Shown: positions 1 to 9,759 of the stretch, piece after piece
Layout of the letters: every line of letters starts with the position of its first letter
How positions within the stretch are numbered: the first letter of the stretch is position 1
Assembly: GCF_020911945.1 (NCBI RefSeq)
Contig: NZ_CP087135.1
Coordinates: 1,910,001-1,974,000, forward strand
Direction: 5' to 3'
Length of the DNA stretch: 64,000 nucleotides
Source of the DNA: Flavobacterium galactosidilyticum
GTDB taxonomy: Bacteria; Bacteroidota; Bacteroidia; Flavobacteriales; Flavobacteriaceae
Program-made: the position numbers and the translations under genes
Notes under the pieces: model-generated
Database searches by the model: none
What the model was told of the DNA's origin: nothing
The model's input: only the letters and a program-made list of their open reading frames with translations

Positions 1-25
1 AATTTTGCATTTAAATATATAAAGG

Positions 26-487
26 ATCAACACGAAAACCTGTGGAGCAGCAAAAATTAAGCATATATATTCGTTAGTCGAAAAAGGAAAAATTCTACAT
101 TCCTAACACCTCTGAATCGTGATCTAAATGCTTTTATTTTTGCATTGAAAGATTCTGCTGAAGCATTTGTACTTCGATTATCAAAGTAGTTTAGTATGGA
201 TTGATAATTAACCGTTATTGTATTGAGAACAATATTAAAGTTCTTAAATCCTGACTCCTCAACTTTTCTGTACCAATTAGCTAATTTCAACATGGCTACA
301 TTCTTATCATTATTGGTATTGTAAGTGCTACGTAATTGCTGAGATAGGCCATAAGCTGTTTTTATATCAGGATATAGTTCAAATAAAAGACGTGCTCTTT
401 CTTCTTGGTTAAGGGTCCAATTTTCTCTGGATTTATAAAGTAAATAGCGACTTCTTGGGATCAAAGCGAATACCTGTGGGAAAGCCA
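26..487. repeat. Direct repeat flanking transposase remnant
   Basis: Two similar stretches of about 27 bases lie in the same orientation, at 27-53 (GATCAACACGAAAACCTGTG...) and 461-487 (GATCAAAGCGAATACCTGTG...). They bracket the transposase remnant. They are direct rather than inverted, so they are not an ordinary pair of IS ends; a recombination or internal deletion within the element is the likeliest source. Confidence 0.4.
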
Positions 488-488
488 T
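57..488 (-). pseudogene. ISL3-type transposase, C-terminal remnant
   Basis: This 143-residue reading frame matches only the C-terminal part of an ISL3-type DDE transposase. The diagnostic stretch near its end is NASAESFNAKIKAFRSRFRG, followed by VRNVEFFLF and the usual NIYA end. The family is normally about 300 residues or more, so the N-terminal DNA-binding and first catalytic parts are missing. Reading upstream, the frame stays open for about 50 bases and then hits a stop, with no transposase-like sequence there. The first ten or so residues (MAFPQVFALIP) are encoded by DNA resembling the segment just past the stop codon, so the apparent start is probably a rearrangement junction. It is a dead remnant. 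Confidence 0.8.
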
Positions 489-664
489 CTGTTTGGCTTC
501 TTTTTTATTTACTTTTATCGGACAGCAATGATATTTATACTAATTCCTAATTTACTACACTTATATGATGACTGTTAATTATCTTTTGATAAACAATAAT
601 TAATAAATTTCACAATTTTAGTTTTTAAGATTTAATTACTATTGCCTTCTGATAATTATACTAT

Positions 665-2389
665 TCAAAAAGAAACTAGTATGAAATAAAAAGTACTACC
701 CAGCCCCAACTCACTGTCTACTCCAATAGTTCCATTTTGTGCTTCTATAAATTCTTTGCTAATAGCTAATCCGAGTCCAGTTCCAGATTTCTGGCTTCCT
801 GGGACCTGAAAATATTTATCAAAAACTTTAGTTTTATAACGATTATCAATTCCTTTTCCAGTATCAATTACTTGAAAAACAACTTGATTGTTTTCATTTT
901 TAAGTTTTACAATTACCTTACTGTTTTCTGTTGAATACGTAATTGCATTGGTTAAAAAATTAATCAAAACCCAAGCAGTTTTTTCGCTATCCGCTTTTAT
1001 ATACGGTAAATTTTGTTCAGTCTCGACAACTAGTTCAATTTGTTTTTGATCTGCTCGCACTTTGACAGCTTCGGTAGCGTAATTAATAATTTCATAAGGA
1101 TTACTCTTCTCCATATTCAGCTTAATATTTCCTGTTTCTAACTGCGACAATTCCAAGAGTTCGCCAGTAATTTTTAGTAGCCGCTGACTATCGTCTTTTA
1201 TGCTTTCGATTAATTGCTTTTGATCTTCATTAATATTGCCTGTTTCTGCTTTTTCAAGTAATTGTAAACTTAGTTTTATGGATGAAATTGGGGTTTTCAA
1301 TTCGTGTGAAACAGTAGCAATAAAATTGGTTTTAGCAAAATCCAGTTCTTTAAAAATAGTAATGTTTCTCAAAATAATAACATTACCAATGTCAATAGTT
1401 TGATCTTCTCCTGTTGGTTTAATTGTAATATTTATTGTTTCTTTTTCGAAGTAACTTTCTTTACCATCAGCAAAAATTTTCATGGGATGCGATTTCTGTT
1501 TTTCGTTTGATAAATCCTTTATTACTAGCGATTTCATCAAATCATTTGTCAGAGCAAGAGTTGTTACTAGTTTACCAATAACGTCCTCTGATTTTAAACC
1601 AATTATTTTCAAAGCCTCATCATTAGCAAATAAAATCAATCCCTGATTGTCTAACCCGATAATTGGGTCGTGCATATTGTTAATTAAAGTTTCAAGTCTT
1701 TTCTTTTCAAATGAAAGTTTATACAGATTACTATTATTATATTCCTGCAGTTTTTCGGCCATGGTATTGAATGATTTGGCTAAATCTCCAAATTCATTAT
1801 GATTCATAAAATTCACTCGTTGCGAATAGTTTTTATTGGCTATTTCTTTGATACTGTCCGTGAGTTCTTTTATTGGATTGGCAATATTGTTGGGCAGATT
1901 CACTAATAAATTGAACGCAATCAAAAAGCAAAGTGTTCCTGTTACTGCAATCCAAAAATTAGCGGTCTCTGCTGTGTGTTTTGCAATATCACTTTTTTCT
2001 TTTATCGCATGCATATTCAATTTCATAATCTTGAAAATGTCTTGACGGATTTGGCTTTTTAAGGTTTCATCAGTCCTATTTGTCTTCAAAAAATCGATTT
2101 TTTTTTGCAAATTATAGGTCGCTTTATCTTCGCCAGCCTCCGTAATATTTGCAATTTGTTTAGTAATATTGGTTTCAAATATAGTAATTGCCTTTTCTTC
2201 ATTCCCATTAATTTCATCTAACGAAAGAAGCATATTACGCGAATATTCTAGCGTGTTGTAATTGGCTTTCAGAATGTTTTCTGTATCTTTTTTTATCGAA
2301 AAAATATAAAATGCAGCTACTAATGAAAGTATGATTATCATTAGAAAAAGCAATCCAACGCCCAGGTTTAATTTGGTTTTAATTTTCAT
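665..2389 (-). CDS. HAMP-PAS sensor histidine kinase of kdp operon
   Basis: A 574-residue membrane histidine kinase. Transmembrane segments lie at about 8-32 and 145-165 and enclose a sensory loop. A HAMP domain follows (about 168-220), then PAS (about 230-345), HisKA with phospho-accepting His362 in SHELKTP, and HATPase_c with the N box near 477-481, DTGKGID (509-515) and GTGLGLA (537-543). It begins two bases after the stop of the KdpD-like gene and is last in the kdp operon. The KdpD protein here has no kinase domain, so this is probably the kinase half of a split KdpD, acting on the NtrC-type regulator at 9900-11240. The pairing is inferred from position. Confidence 0.88.
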   Translation of the reverse strand: MKIKTKLNLGVGLLFLMIIILSLVAAFYIFSIKKDTENILKANYNTLEYSRNMLLSLDEINGNEEKAITIFETNITKQIANITEAGEDKATYNLQKKIDFLKTNRTDETLKSQIRQDIFKIMKLNMHAIKEKSDIAKHTAETANFWIAVTGTLCFLIAFNLLVNLPNNIANPIKELTDSIKEIANKNYSQRVNFMNHNEFGDLAKSFNTMAEKLQEYNNSNLYKLSFEKKRLETLINNMHDPIIGLDNQGLILFANDEALKIIGLKSEDVIGKLVTTLALTNDLMKSLVIKDLSNEKQKSHPMKIFADGKESYFEKETINITIKPTGEDQTIDIGNVIILRNITIFKELDFAKTNFIATVSHELKTPISSIKLSLQLLEKAETGNINEDQKQLIESIKDDSQRLLKITGELLELSQLETGNIKLNMEKSNPYEIINYATEAVKVRADQKQIELVVETEQNLPYIKADSEKTAWVLINFLTNAITYSTENSKVIVKLKNENNQVVFQVIDTGKGIDNRYKTKVFDKYFQVPGSQKSGTGLGLAISKEFIEAQNGTIGVDSELGLGSTFYFILVSF

Positions 2390-2390
2390 T

Positions 2391-3518
2391 TTAAGATAGA
2401 ATTACAAGATCAATATTGGATGATGTTAGGTTATTAAGCAATTTATTGAAAACAGTTGTCGATAAAATTACTTTAAATAAACTCAAATGCGGTTTCCCGA
2501 TGCAAACGGTAGTAATCTCTTTTTGAGCGACAACCTCTAAAATAGCATCTGTAATATGAGTATTCTGTACTTTAATTACTTCGGCACCAAGTTGTGTAGC
2601 TAATTTAAAATTATTAATCAGATGCCGTTGTTTGTCGAGCGCAATTTTGTCGCTGCTTTCTTTTGGCGTTTCTACATACAAAACACACCATTTGCTATTG
2701 TAATAACTCGCTAATCGAGCCGTTTTTCTTATGATTGTCTTTGCGATTTTGTCGTTACTACTTATACAAGCCAATAATCTTTCATGTTTTACTGCGATGT
2801 TTTTGGGTACTTCACTTTCCACTTTCCGATTGACTTGACTCGCTACTTCCTTCAAGGCCAATTCCCGCAATTGTAAAATTTGATCGGATTTAAAAAAATT
2901 ATTCAGCGCCGTAGGGATTTTATCTGCGGTATAGATTTTACCTTCTTTCAAACGGGTTATCAATTCATCTGAAGTCAAATCAATATTCACCACTTCATCC
3001 GCTAATTTCAAAACACTATCCGGAATGCGTTCCTGAACTTCAATATTTGTGATGTTTTTTACGTCTGCATTTAGACTTTCTAAATGCTGAATATTCACTG
3101 CGGAAATCACATTTATTCCTGCTTCTAAAATCTCCAAAACGTCCTGCCAACGTTTTTCGTGTTTGCTTCCTTCTATGTTCGTATGCGCTAGTTCATCTAC
3201 AATAACCACTTCTGGACGCAAATTGATGATGGCTTGTAAATCCATTTCCTCAATCAGTTTTCCTTTATAAAAAAGGCTTCGCCTAGGAATGACCGGTAAA
3301 CCCTCTAATAAATCATGTGTTTCTTTCCGATTGTGCGTTTCTATATACCCAATCTTTACATCGATGCCATTTTTCAACAAGGTATTTGCTTCCTGTAACA
3401 TACGAAAAGTTTTGCCCACACCGGCACTCATACCGATGTAGACTTTAAACTTTCCTTTGCGTGATTTCTGAATTAAATCAAGAAAGTGTTTGACATTATT
3501 TTCTTTTTCGTTGTCCAA
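2391..3518 (-). CDS. kdpD: KdpD-like K+ sensor (no kinase domain)
   Basis: A 375-residue protein equivalent to the cytoplasmic N-terminal part of KdpD. The KdpD domain occupies about 20-230, with a Walker A-like GMSAGVGKT (29-37) and DELAHTN (108-114), both hallmarks of the family. A universal-stress-protein-like domain follows (about 245-375). The four-helix membrane domain and histidine kinase of enterobacterial KdpD are absent; the kinase is the next gene, two bases away. It presumably senses K+ or turgor status and modulates that kinase. The length is normal for the split form I recall from Bacteroidetes, so I do not regard it as truncated. Confidence 0.9.
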   Translation of the reverse strand: MDNEKENNVKHFLDLIQKSRKGKFKVYIGMSAGVGKTFRMLQEANTLLKNGIDVKIGYIETHNRKETHDLLEGLPVIPRRSLFYKGKLIEEMDLQAIINLRPEVVIVDELAHTNIEGSKHEKRWQDVLEILEAGINVISAVNIQHLESLNADVKNITNIEVQERIPDSVLKLADEVVNIDLTSDELITRLKEGKIYTADKIPTALNNFFKSDQILQLRELALKEVASQVNRKVESEVPKNIAVKHERLLACISSNDKIAKTIIRKTARLASYYNSKWCVLYVETPKESSDKIALDKQRHLINNFKLATQLGAEVIKVQNTHITDAILEVVAQKEITTVCIGKPHLSLFKVILSTTVFNKLLNNLTSSNIDLVILS

Positions 3519-3550
3519 TTTGGTTTTAGTATTTTAAATTTTAGAAAAAA

Positions 3551-4633
3551 TTAAAATGAAATAGCCAATGATGTAGTTAAAAATACATTTTGATTGCTAG
3601 GATCAGTGTTTTTCAAAAAGATATCGTCTTTACTATTTAAAATTCTCGCCTCTATTCTGAACATTACATTATCCGTAGGTAAATAATCAAAATTTGTGGA
3701 GAAACCGTATGTTTTAAATCCGTTTGGTGTTGCTGTTGCTATTATTACTCCTTTTTCATCCGCGTAATATTCCCCTCTTACTGCCAATTGGATTTTAGTT
3801 GTAGGTTTGTATTGCGCTATTAAAATCGGTGAAAACCAAACATCATATTGGTCACTTTCTGTTACTTTTTGTTGTGCTCCAATATCAAAACCAGCTGTTA
3901 AACTTGTTTTTTCAGATACTTTAAATTGCCCATAAAAGTTATTAAAATAACGCCATTTTTTAAAATTATCTGGTTGTTCATTTCCAACATAAGTACTCCA
4001 GTTTAATGTGGTTTTTGCATTTGGTTTATAGGTTACTTGTGTGCCAAAAGCTGGTGTTTGGTTGCCATCAATTTTCTGGATGCGTTGCCAACCGTTTAAA
4101 TACATAGCAGCCAAATACCATTTTTCGCTTTTTGACGTATATCCAATTTTCACACCCGCTTCATAATACGGCGAATTATCAGCCAAAATACTTCTAGTCA
4201 AAGTGGCGCAATCTTTACCAATAGCGCTTTCAAAACCAATATGTGACGGCATAATTCCCGCATCAATCCACAGATTATGTTTCGACGAGATTTTCACGCC
4301 TACATTCGCTTCATACACATTTTTCAGTAAATCTTGTTCTGCTGCTAAATTGTACTCGGCATACGTTCCAGCCATTAAGGCAAAATTCCCGCGAACATTC
4401 TCTTTAGCATAATTCACCTTCGCCAATCCTAAATTCAAATTGACCTCGTTGTGTTTGTTATGACTGTAAATAAATCCGGGTCTGACATGATTGTCTGGTT
4501 CTCCAAAATCATAACTGTAATACGTTTCTACATAACCCGAAAACGTGAAAGGACTTTGTGTTTTTTCAGTTTCTTGTGCACTAACTGTTGTTATCCCAAA
4601 AGCTATTAAAGCTATAATTATTATATTTTTCAT
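3551..4633 (-). CDS. Outer-membrane beta-barrel porin of kdp operon
   Basis: A 360-residue protein with an N-terminal signal peptide (about 1-19, ending SAQ). The remainder is rich in alternating aromatic strands, for example YYSYDF near the start and SLAISF with a C-terminal Phe, as in Bacteroidetes porins of the DUF1597/BBP2 type. It sits between kdpC and the KdpD-like gene on the same strand. The likely role is outer-membrane passage of K+ or other small ions towards the Kdp ATPase; the substrate is inferred from context only. A palindromic element (4651-4726) separates it from kdpC and could set its expression apart from the pump subunits. Confidence 0.8.
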   Translation of the reverse strand: MKNIIIIALIAFGITTVSAQETEKTQSPFTFSGYVETYYSYDFGEPDNHVRPGFIYSHNKHNEVNLNLGLAKVNYAKENVRGNFALMAGTYAEYNLAAEQDLLKNVYEANVGVKISSKHNLWIDAGIMPSHIGFESAIGKDCATLTRSILADNSPYYEAGVKIGYTSKSEKWYLAAMYLNGWQRIQKIDGNQTPAFGTQVTYKPNAKTTLNWSTYVGNEQPDNFKKWRYFNNFYGQFKVSEKTSLTAGFDIGAQQKVTESDQYDVWFSPILIAQYKPTTKIQLAVRGEYYADEKGVIIATATPNGFKTYGFSTNFDYLPTDNVMFRIEARILNSKDDIFLKNTDPSNQNVFLTTSLAISF

Positions 4634-4650
4634 TTTTATTATTTTTAGAA

Positions 4651-4726
4651 GCTAATCCCGCTATCATTCCAATCTTTTGTCTCGCAAAAAAACGAGACAA
4701 AAGGATTTTCCCTTCTATCGGGGCTA
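4651..4726 (-). repeat. Palindromic intergenic element, copy A
   Basis: Read on the minus strand, this 76-base element starts TAGCCCCGATAG and ends GATAGCGGGATTAGC. In between lies a hairpin, CCTTTTGTCTCG / CGAGACAAAAG, with a T-rich loop. It lies between kdpC and the porin gene. The same plan (TAGCCC-GAT, ATCCTTTT, stem, AAAAGAT, AGC-GGGA/AGCAGGA, TAGC) occurs at 22012-22112 with a different but still paired stem. It is not followed by a U-run, so it is not a simple terminator. Confidence 0.6.
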
Positions 4727-4791
4727 GGGCATCTCGTTTTTAAAGACCATATTTTTTTAATTTGCGATTGACTTTAGTATTGAAATAAATT

Positions 4792-5346
4792 CTATTTCAA
4801 TTCGTCCAAGGCCACATTCAATTCTAGAACATTTACGGTTGCAGTTCCTATTACTGCTGGTGTATTGATTTTAGTTTGCACCAAAGCTTTTACTTTTTCT
4901 TCTGATAGGTTTCTCTCTTTCGCCACCCTTTTTACCTGAATCAAAGCTCCTTGCGGAGAAATATTCGGGTCTAAACCACTTCCCGAAGCCGTCACCATAT
5001 CATCAGGAATCTCTGATTTTTTCAAATAAGGATGCACGATTAAAAAGGTATCGATTCTTTTTTGCACCAATGCTAAATAATCAGGATTACTCGGTCCTTT
5101 ATTACTTCCGGCGCTTCCCGCCGCATTATAATCCACAGCCGAAGGTCTTCCCCAAAAGTAGTTGGATTTATCGAATTTTTGTCCAATTTTTTCGTACCCT
5201 ACCACTTTTCCGTTTACGGTAATTGTTTCTCCTTTTCCTTTATTGGGAGCCAATTGTGCTATCCCAAAAATAGCCATTGGGTAAATAACCGCTAATAACA
5301 CCACCATAAATAAGGTGAATTTTAATATTGAAAATATATTTTTCAT
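4792..5346 (-). CDS. kdpC: K+-transporting ATPase subunit C
   Basis: A 184-residue KdpC, about the usual length. It has one N-terminal transmembrane helix (about 9-31, FTLFMVVLLAVIYPMAIFG) and a periplasmic domain carrying the family motifs YFWGRPSA, ASGSGLDPNISP and the C-terminal VNVLELN. KdpC stabilises the KdpFABC complex and acts with KdpB in ATP-driven high-affinity K+ uptake. It lies 51 bases after kdpB; that gap carries a perfect 10-bp inverted repeat. Confidence 0.97.
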   Translation of the reverse strand: MKNIFSILKFTLFMVVLLAVIYPMAIFGIAQLAPNKGKGETITVNGKVVGYEKIGQKFDKSNYFWGRPSAVDYNAAGSAGSNKGPSNPDYLALVQKRIDTFLIVHPYLKKSEIPDDMVTASGSGLDPNISPQGALIQVKRVAKERNLSEEKVKALVQTKINTPAVIGTATVNVLELNVALDELK

Positions 5347-5360
5347 TTTGTTTTTTTTAT

Positions 5361-5393
5361 AAACCTAACATGTTTTTAAAACCTGTTAGGTTT
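5361..5393 (-). other. Hairpin between kdpB and kdpC
   Basis: A perfect 10-bp inverted repeat, AAACCTAACA (5361-5370) and TGTTAGGTTT (5384-5393), fills the short gap between kdpB and kdpC. There is a run of A/T on both sides, so it could act as a weak terminator or an mRNA-stability hairpin that tunes subunit amounts. Confidence 0.5.
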
Positions 5394-5397
5394 GAAT

Positions 5398-7431
5398 TTA
5401 CATAAATAATGCTACTGCAAAATCAATTATTTTAATCCCGATAAAAGGAACAATCAATCCACCAAGACCATAAATCAATAGGTTTCGCTTTAAAATAGCA
5501 CTTGCACCAATTGGTTTATAATCAACCCCTTTTAAAGCCAAGGGAATCAGTATCGGAATGATAATCGCATTGAAAATCACAGCTGATAAAATAGCACTTT
5601 CTGGACTGTGTAACCCCATAATATTTAATCCTTCAAGAGCAGGAATTGCCGTAATGAAAAGTGCAGGAACAATTGCAAAATATTTGGCCACATCATTCGC
5701 AATTGAAAACGTAGTAAGCGTTCCTCTGGTCATCATTAATTGTTTTCCTATCTCTATGATTTCAATTAACTTGGTGGGATCATTGTCCAGATCCACCATG
5801 TTTCCGGCTTCTTTAGCTGCTTGAGTACCGCTATTCATGGCCACACCAACATTGGCTTGCGCCAAAGCGGGTGCGTCATTTGTTCCGTCACCCATCATCG
5901 CTACGAGCTTGCCTTGTTCTTGTTCATTTTTGATGTAATTCATCTTATCCTCAGGTTTGGCTTCGGCAATAAAATCATCTACACCAGCTGCTTCGGCAAT
6001 AAATTTGGCAGTCAACGGATTATCTCCGGTTACCATCACCGTTTTTACACCCATTTTTCTCAAACGTTCAAAACGTTCTTTCATTCCCGTTTTGATAATG
6101 TCCTGCAATTCAATAACACCTTGGACTTGAGCATTTTTTACTACCACCAATGGCGTTCCACCTTTTGATGAGATAGCAATCACTGCTTGTGCAATATCCT
6201 CTGGGAAAATCGTTCCCGCTTTCAGTGCAATATTTTTTGCTGCATCCTGAGCACCTTTTCTAATATCGGTTCCATCTTTTAAAACAACACCGCTAGTTCT
6301 GGTTTCGGCAGTAAACTTGATTAAAGTAGCTCCTTCAATAGATAGTTTGTTTGCCACTTCAATTCCTGCCAGTTCCACAATACTTTTGCCTTCGGGCGTG
6401 TCATCAGCCAGCGAACTCAAAACTGCAGATTTGATAAAATCCTCTTCCGAGATTCCTTTTGCTGGATAAAAATGGGTTGCTTTTCGGTTTCCAATGGTGA
6501 TGGTTCCGGTTTTATCCAAAAGCAATACATCAATATCTCCGGCAGTTTCTACCGCTTTTCCTGATTTTGTAATTACATTGGCACGCAAAGCCCTATCCAT
6601 TCCTGCAATTCCAATGGCTGATAACAAACCACCAATCGTTGTTGGAATCAAACAAACAAATAGAGAGATGAAGGCAGCAATTGTTATCGGTGCGTTGGCA
6701 TAATCGGCAAACGGTTTCAAGGTCACGCAAACAATCACAAAGATTAATGTAAAGGCAGCCAACAAAATAGTTAACGCAATTTCATTAGGCGTTTTCTGGC
6801 GGCTTGCTCCTTCTACCAAAGCAATCATTTTATCCAAGAAACTTTCTCCTGGTTCGTTAGTTACAATAACTTTGATTTTGTCCGACAGTACTTTAGTTCC
6901 ACCCGTAACTGCTGATTTATCGCCACCCGCTTCCCGAATTACAGGAGCACTCTCTCCGGTGATGGCACTTTCATCTATAGTGGCCAATCCTTCGGTGATT
7001 TCACCATCAGTGGCAATTAAATCTCCTGCTTCACAAACAAAAACATCGCCTTTCTTCAATTCAGAAGAACTGACATTCTTAATTTCGCCATTGGCTAAAA
7101 CTTGTCTTGCCGGAGTTTCTTCCCGTGTTTTTCTCAAACTATCCGCTTGTGCTTTTCCTCTTGCTTCGGCAATAGCCTCGGCAAAATTGGCAAACAAAAG
7201 CGTTGCTAACAAAATTAAAAATACGATGAAATTATAAGTAAAACTGCCTTGATCTTGTGCGCCGAATAAAATGGCAATACTCACAGCAAGCATAATGGCA
7301 GTTCCAATTTCAACGGTGAACATGACCGGATTCTTGAACATTATTTTTGGGTTTAGCTTTACAAAAGACTGTACTAACGCCTCTTTTACTTGCTTACTTT
7401 CGAATAATGAATTGGATTTATTGTTATTCAT
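5398..7431 (-). CDS. kdpB: K+-transporting P-type ATPase subunit B
   Basis: A 677-residue P-type ATPase, normal length for KdpB. The phosphorylation motif DKTGTIT has its aspartate at 306; the actuator loop TGES lies at 158-161; MVTGDN and [11 protein letters not shown] mark the nucleotide-binding and hinge regions. Membrane helices lie at about 35-55, 62-85, 218-240, 250-278 and in the C-terminal 100 residues. It hydrolyses ATP to drive K+ uptake through KdpA in the inner membrane. It starts 8 bases after the kdpA stop, so the two are surely co-transcribed. No key residue is missing. Confidence 0.98.
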   Translation of the reverse strand: MNNNKSNSLFESKQVKEALVQSFVKLNPKIMFKNPVMFTVEIGTAIMLAVSIAILFGAQDQGSFTYNFIVFLILLATLLFANFAEAIAEARGKAQADSLRKTREETPARQVLANGEIKNVSSSELKKGDVFVCEAGDLIATDGEITEGLATIDESAITGESAPVIREAGGDKSAVTGGTKVLSDKIKVIVTNEPGESFLDKMIALVEGASRQKTPNEIALTILLAAFTLIFVIVCVTLKPFADYANAPITIAAFISLFVCLIPTTIGGLLSAIGIAGMDRALRANVITKSGKAVETAGDIDVLLLDKTGTITIGNRKATHFYPAKGISEEDFIKSAVLSSLADDTPEGKSIVELAGIEVANKLSIEGATLIKFTAETRTSGVVLKDGTDIRKGAQDAAKNIALKAGTIFPEDIAQAVIAISSKGGTPLVVVKNAQVQGVIELQDIIKTGMKERFERLRKMGVKTVMVTGDNPLTAKFIAEAAGVDDFIAEAKPEDKMNYIKNEQEQGKLVAMMGDGTNDAPALAQANVGVAMNSGTQAAKEAGNMVDLDNDPTKLIEIIEIGKQLMMTRGTLTTFSIANDVAKYFAIVPALFITAIPALEGLNIMGLHSPESAILSAVIFNAIIIPILIPLALKGVDYKPIGASAILKRNLLIYGLGGLIVPFIGIKIIDFAVALFM

Positions 7432-7439
7432 TTTTATTA

Positions 7440-9161
7440 TTATTTTAATGTAAAGTACTCCGCTAAAGGTCCAAGGGCTAATGCTGGAAAGAAAGACAAG
7501 GCTGCAATAATGGCAATTACGGCGAAAACCATAACTCCAAAAATAGTCGTATCTGTTTTTAAAGTTCCCGCACTTTCCGGAATGTATTTTTTATTGGCCA
7601 ATAATCCTGCGATAGCTAAAGGCCCAATGATAGGAAGGAAACGACTCAATAACAAAACAATTCCTGTGGTGATATTCCAAAAAGGATTGTTGTCTCCCAA
7701 ACCTTCAAATCCACTCCCATTATTAGCTGCACTCGAAGTATATTCATATAGCATTTCTGAAAAACCATGATGACCAGGATTGTTCAACCAGCCAGTAGCA
7801 TTACCGCTAAACCAGTAGCCCATTGCAGTATCATTTGCCGCAAAATAAGATGCTAATGCCGTTCCTGACAATATCAATAAAGGGTGAAGAATGGCAATGA
7901 AAGCAGCAATTTTAACTTCTCGGGCTTCAATTTTTTTTCCTAAAAATTCAGGTGTTCGTCCCACCATTAATCCCGAAATAAATACCGCTAGAATGATAAA
8001 AATATAGAAGTTCAAAAATCCTACTCCGCAACCACCATAAAAGGCATTCACCATCATCGCTAGTAATTGCATCGAACCAGAAACCGGCATCGAACTGTCA
8101 TGCATACTATTCACCGAGCCTGTAGAAATTACGGTCGTGGCAATGCTCCAAAATCCAGAAATGGCGGGTCCAAAACGAACTTCTTTGCCTTCCATCGCTC
8201 CGGTTGTTTGGGCAATTCCCATTTTTTCGATAGCGGGATTTCCTTTGAGTTCACTTATAACTGTTGGTACGACTAAAAGTAAAAATCCAATCGTCATCAC
8301 GCCAAAAACTACGTATGACAGCCTTCTTTTCTTTAGATAAAAACCTAAAGCAAAAATCATCGCAAACGGAATGATTAATTGTGCCCACAGTTCAACCGCA
8401 TTACTAAAATAAGTAGGATTCTCTAATGGATGAGCCGAATTTGCTCCAAAAAATCCACCACCATTCGTTCCTATATGTTTTATTCCGATAAAAGCTGCTG
8501 CTGGTCCACGGGAAACTGCTACTGAATCACCTTGTAAAGTGGTAATTGTATCTTTTCCTTCAAAAGTCATTGGTGTTCCGCTAAATAACAAAGCGATGGC
8601 TACAAGAGCAGAAAGAGGCAGTAAAATTCTTGTACAGCTTTTGATAAAATAATTATAGAAGTTGCCCAATTTATCTGTGGTTCTTTCTTTCATTGCATTA
8701 AAAACCATTGCTGCGGCTGCCATTCCAACACCGGCAGATACAAATTGCAGGAACATCAATACCATCTGTGACAAATAAGAAACGCCTGTTTCACCAGAGT
8801 AATGCTGCAAATTGCAATTTACCACAAACGAAATAGCGGTATTAAATGCCAAATCGGGAGTCATGTTTGGATTGTTATCTGGATTCAAGGGCATTGAACC
8901 TTGAAATAACAACACAAAAAAGCAAAGAAAGAACCAAACCATATTCACGCTTAACAACGCTTTCAAATGTTGTTTCCAGTTCATTTCTTCTGTGGAATTG
9001 ATACCACTTATTTTGAAAATAAATTTCTCACTTGGATTAAAAATCGGGTCTAGAAGTGTTTGATCTCCCGTAAAAACTTTAGCAATATATTTTCCAACAG
9101 GAATAGCTAAAACTATTGAGAGAATAAAAATACTGATGACACCAAATAATTCTGTGTTCAT
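7440..9161 (-). CDS. kdpA: K+-transporting ATPase subunit A
   Basis: A 573-residue, strongly hydrophobic KdpA, the K+-channel-like subunit of the superfamily of K+ transporters. About ten transmembrane helices are visible. Family motifs include the filter-like [19 protein letters not shown] run (in segments), the NNGSGFEGL loop and [13 protein letters not shown]. It binds K+ and passes it to the KdpB pathway. It lies directly after kdpF (22 bases) and before kdpB (8 bases). Confidence 0.98.
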   Translation of the reverse strand: MNTELFGVISIFILSIVLAIPVGKYIAKVFTGDQTLLDPIFNPSEKFIFKISGINSTEEMNWKQHLKALLSVNMVWFFLCFFVLLFQGSMPLNPDNNPNMTPDLAFNTAISFVVNCNLQHYSGETGVSYLSQMVLMFLQFVSAGVGMAAAAMVFNAMKERTTDKLGNFYNYFIKSCTRILLPLSALVAIALLFSGTPMTFEGKDTITTLQGDSVAVSRGPAAAFIGIKHIGTNGGGFFGANSAHPLENPTYFSNAVELWAQLIIPFAMIFALGFYLKKRRLSYVVFGVMTIGFLLLVVPTVISELKGNPAIEKMGIAQTTGAMEGKEVRFGPAISGFWSIATTVISTGSVNSMHDSSMPVSGSMQLLAMMVNAFYGGCGVGFLNFYIFIILAVFISGLMVGRTPEFLGKKIEAREVKIAAFIAILHPLLILSGTALASYFAANDTAMGYWFSGNATGWLNNPGHHGFSEMLYEYTSSAANNGSGFEGLGDNNPFWNITTGIVLLLSRFLPIIGPLAIAGLLANKKYIPESAGTLKTDTTIFGVMVFAVIAIIAALSFFPALALGPLAEYFTLK

Positions 9162-9183
9162 AATTTAATTTTAGGTTAGTGAT

Positions 9184-9261
9184 TTAGAATTTTTCGGGCT
9201 TGATTAATACATAAATCAAATAGCCAAAAACTGCCAGTGCGACAATAAATAGTGCAGTCAT
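9184..9261 (-). CDS. kdpF: K+-transporting ATPase subunit F (25 aa)
   Basis: A 25-residue open frame, MTALFIVALAVFGYLIYVLI followed by KPEKF, on the same strand 22 bases before kdpA. The single hydrophobic helix followed by a short polar tail ending in a Phe matches KdpF, the small stabilising peptide of the KdpFABC complex (E. coli KdpF also ends in an acidic residue-Ala-Phe). Position, length and composition all agree. Confidence 0.9.
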   Translation of the reverse strand: MTALFIVALAVFGYLIYVLIKPEKF

Positions 9262-9264
9262 AAT

Positions 9265-9351
9265 TTAGATTTTTTCAAAGAATTCGACAGATTTAAAACA
9301 AATCGCAAACAACAAAACGGCTAGTGCGAGTAAAAGGATTGTGATGATCAT
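9265..9351 (-). CDS. 28-aa membrane micropeptide upstream of kdpF
   Basis: A 28-residue open frame, MIITILLLALAVLLFAICFK followed by SVEFFEKI, ends three bases before kdpF starts. It has one hydrophobic helix (about 1-18) and a charged tail. It looks like a divergent sibling of KdpF: helix first, then a short tail containing Glu-Phe. It is tightly packed between the 93-residue gene and kdpF on the coding strand. That suggests a real gene and perhaps an additional small subunit of the pump. No function is established from the sequence. Confidence 0.65.
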   Translation of the reverse strand: MIITILLLALAVLLFAICFKSVEFFEKI

Positions 9352-9417
9352 AATTTTAGATTATTGATTTATTAGAGATTTAGACATTCGATCAAATAAT
9401 TCAATCGATTAAACTTG

Positions 9418-9699
9418 TTATACTCCCGAAGCGTTTATTTGCTTGATGTATTCCGCCTTCAAGGATTTTGGGAAAAGATTTGAAATATTGCAATGACGCA
9501 TTTCCATAAAAGAGGAAACCGAAAAAAGATAGACATTGGAAATAGCAATTTTAGTTTCATTGCTTCCTGTTGCCAATAATCGCTCAGCAAGTGCCAAACA
9601 TTTTTTTGCTCTGGAAATATTACCCGTAATAATGGCAGTCTTGGTGATTTCGGCGAAGCGTTCTGCTTGTTTATAAATCGTGGTGACTTGATTTTTCAT
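9418..9699 (-). CDS. Small conserved protein leading kdp operon
   Basis: A 93-residue soluble, mostly helical protein with no membrane segment and no catalytic motif that I can see. It contains an N-terminal helix with YKQAERFAEITKTAIITGN, a repeat-like second helix (RAKKCLALAERLLATGS) and a C-terminal KAEYIKQINASGV. It is the first gene of the kdp transcript, 66 bases before the 28-residue peptide. I recall similar short proteins beside kdp in Bacteroidetes but cannot assign a function. A helix-turn-helix-repeat (TPR-like) fold or a partner in regulation is possible. Confidence 0.7.
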   Translation of the reverse strand: MKNQVTTIYKQAERFAEITKTAIITGNISRAKKCLALAERLLATGSNETKIAISNVYLFSVSSFMEMRHCNISNLFPKSLKAEYIKQINASGV

Positions 9700-9759
9700 A
9701 AGAATGATTTTTTATGTTCTTCATCGCTAATGCCAAAATACATTCCAAAAAATCACAGT

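Noticed and set aside
5821..6168. 115-residue open frame antisense to kdpB
   Set aside because: It lies fully within kdpB and its composition follows the reversed codons of that conserved gene.
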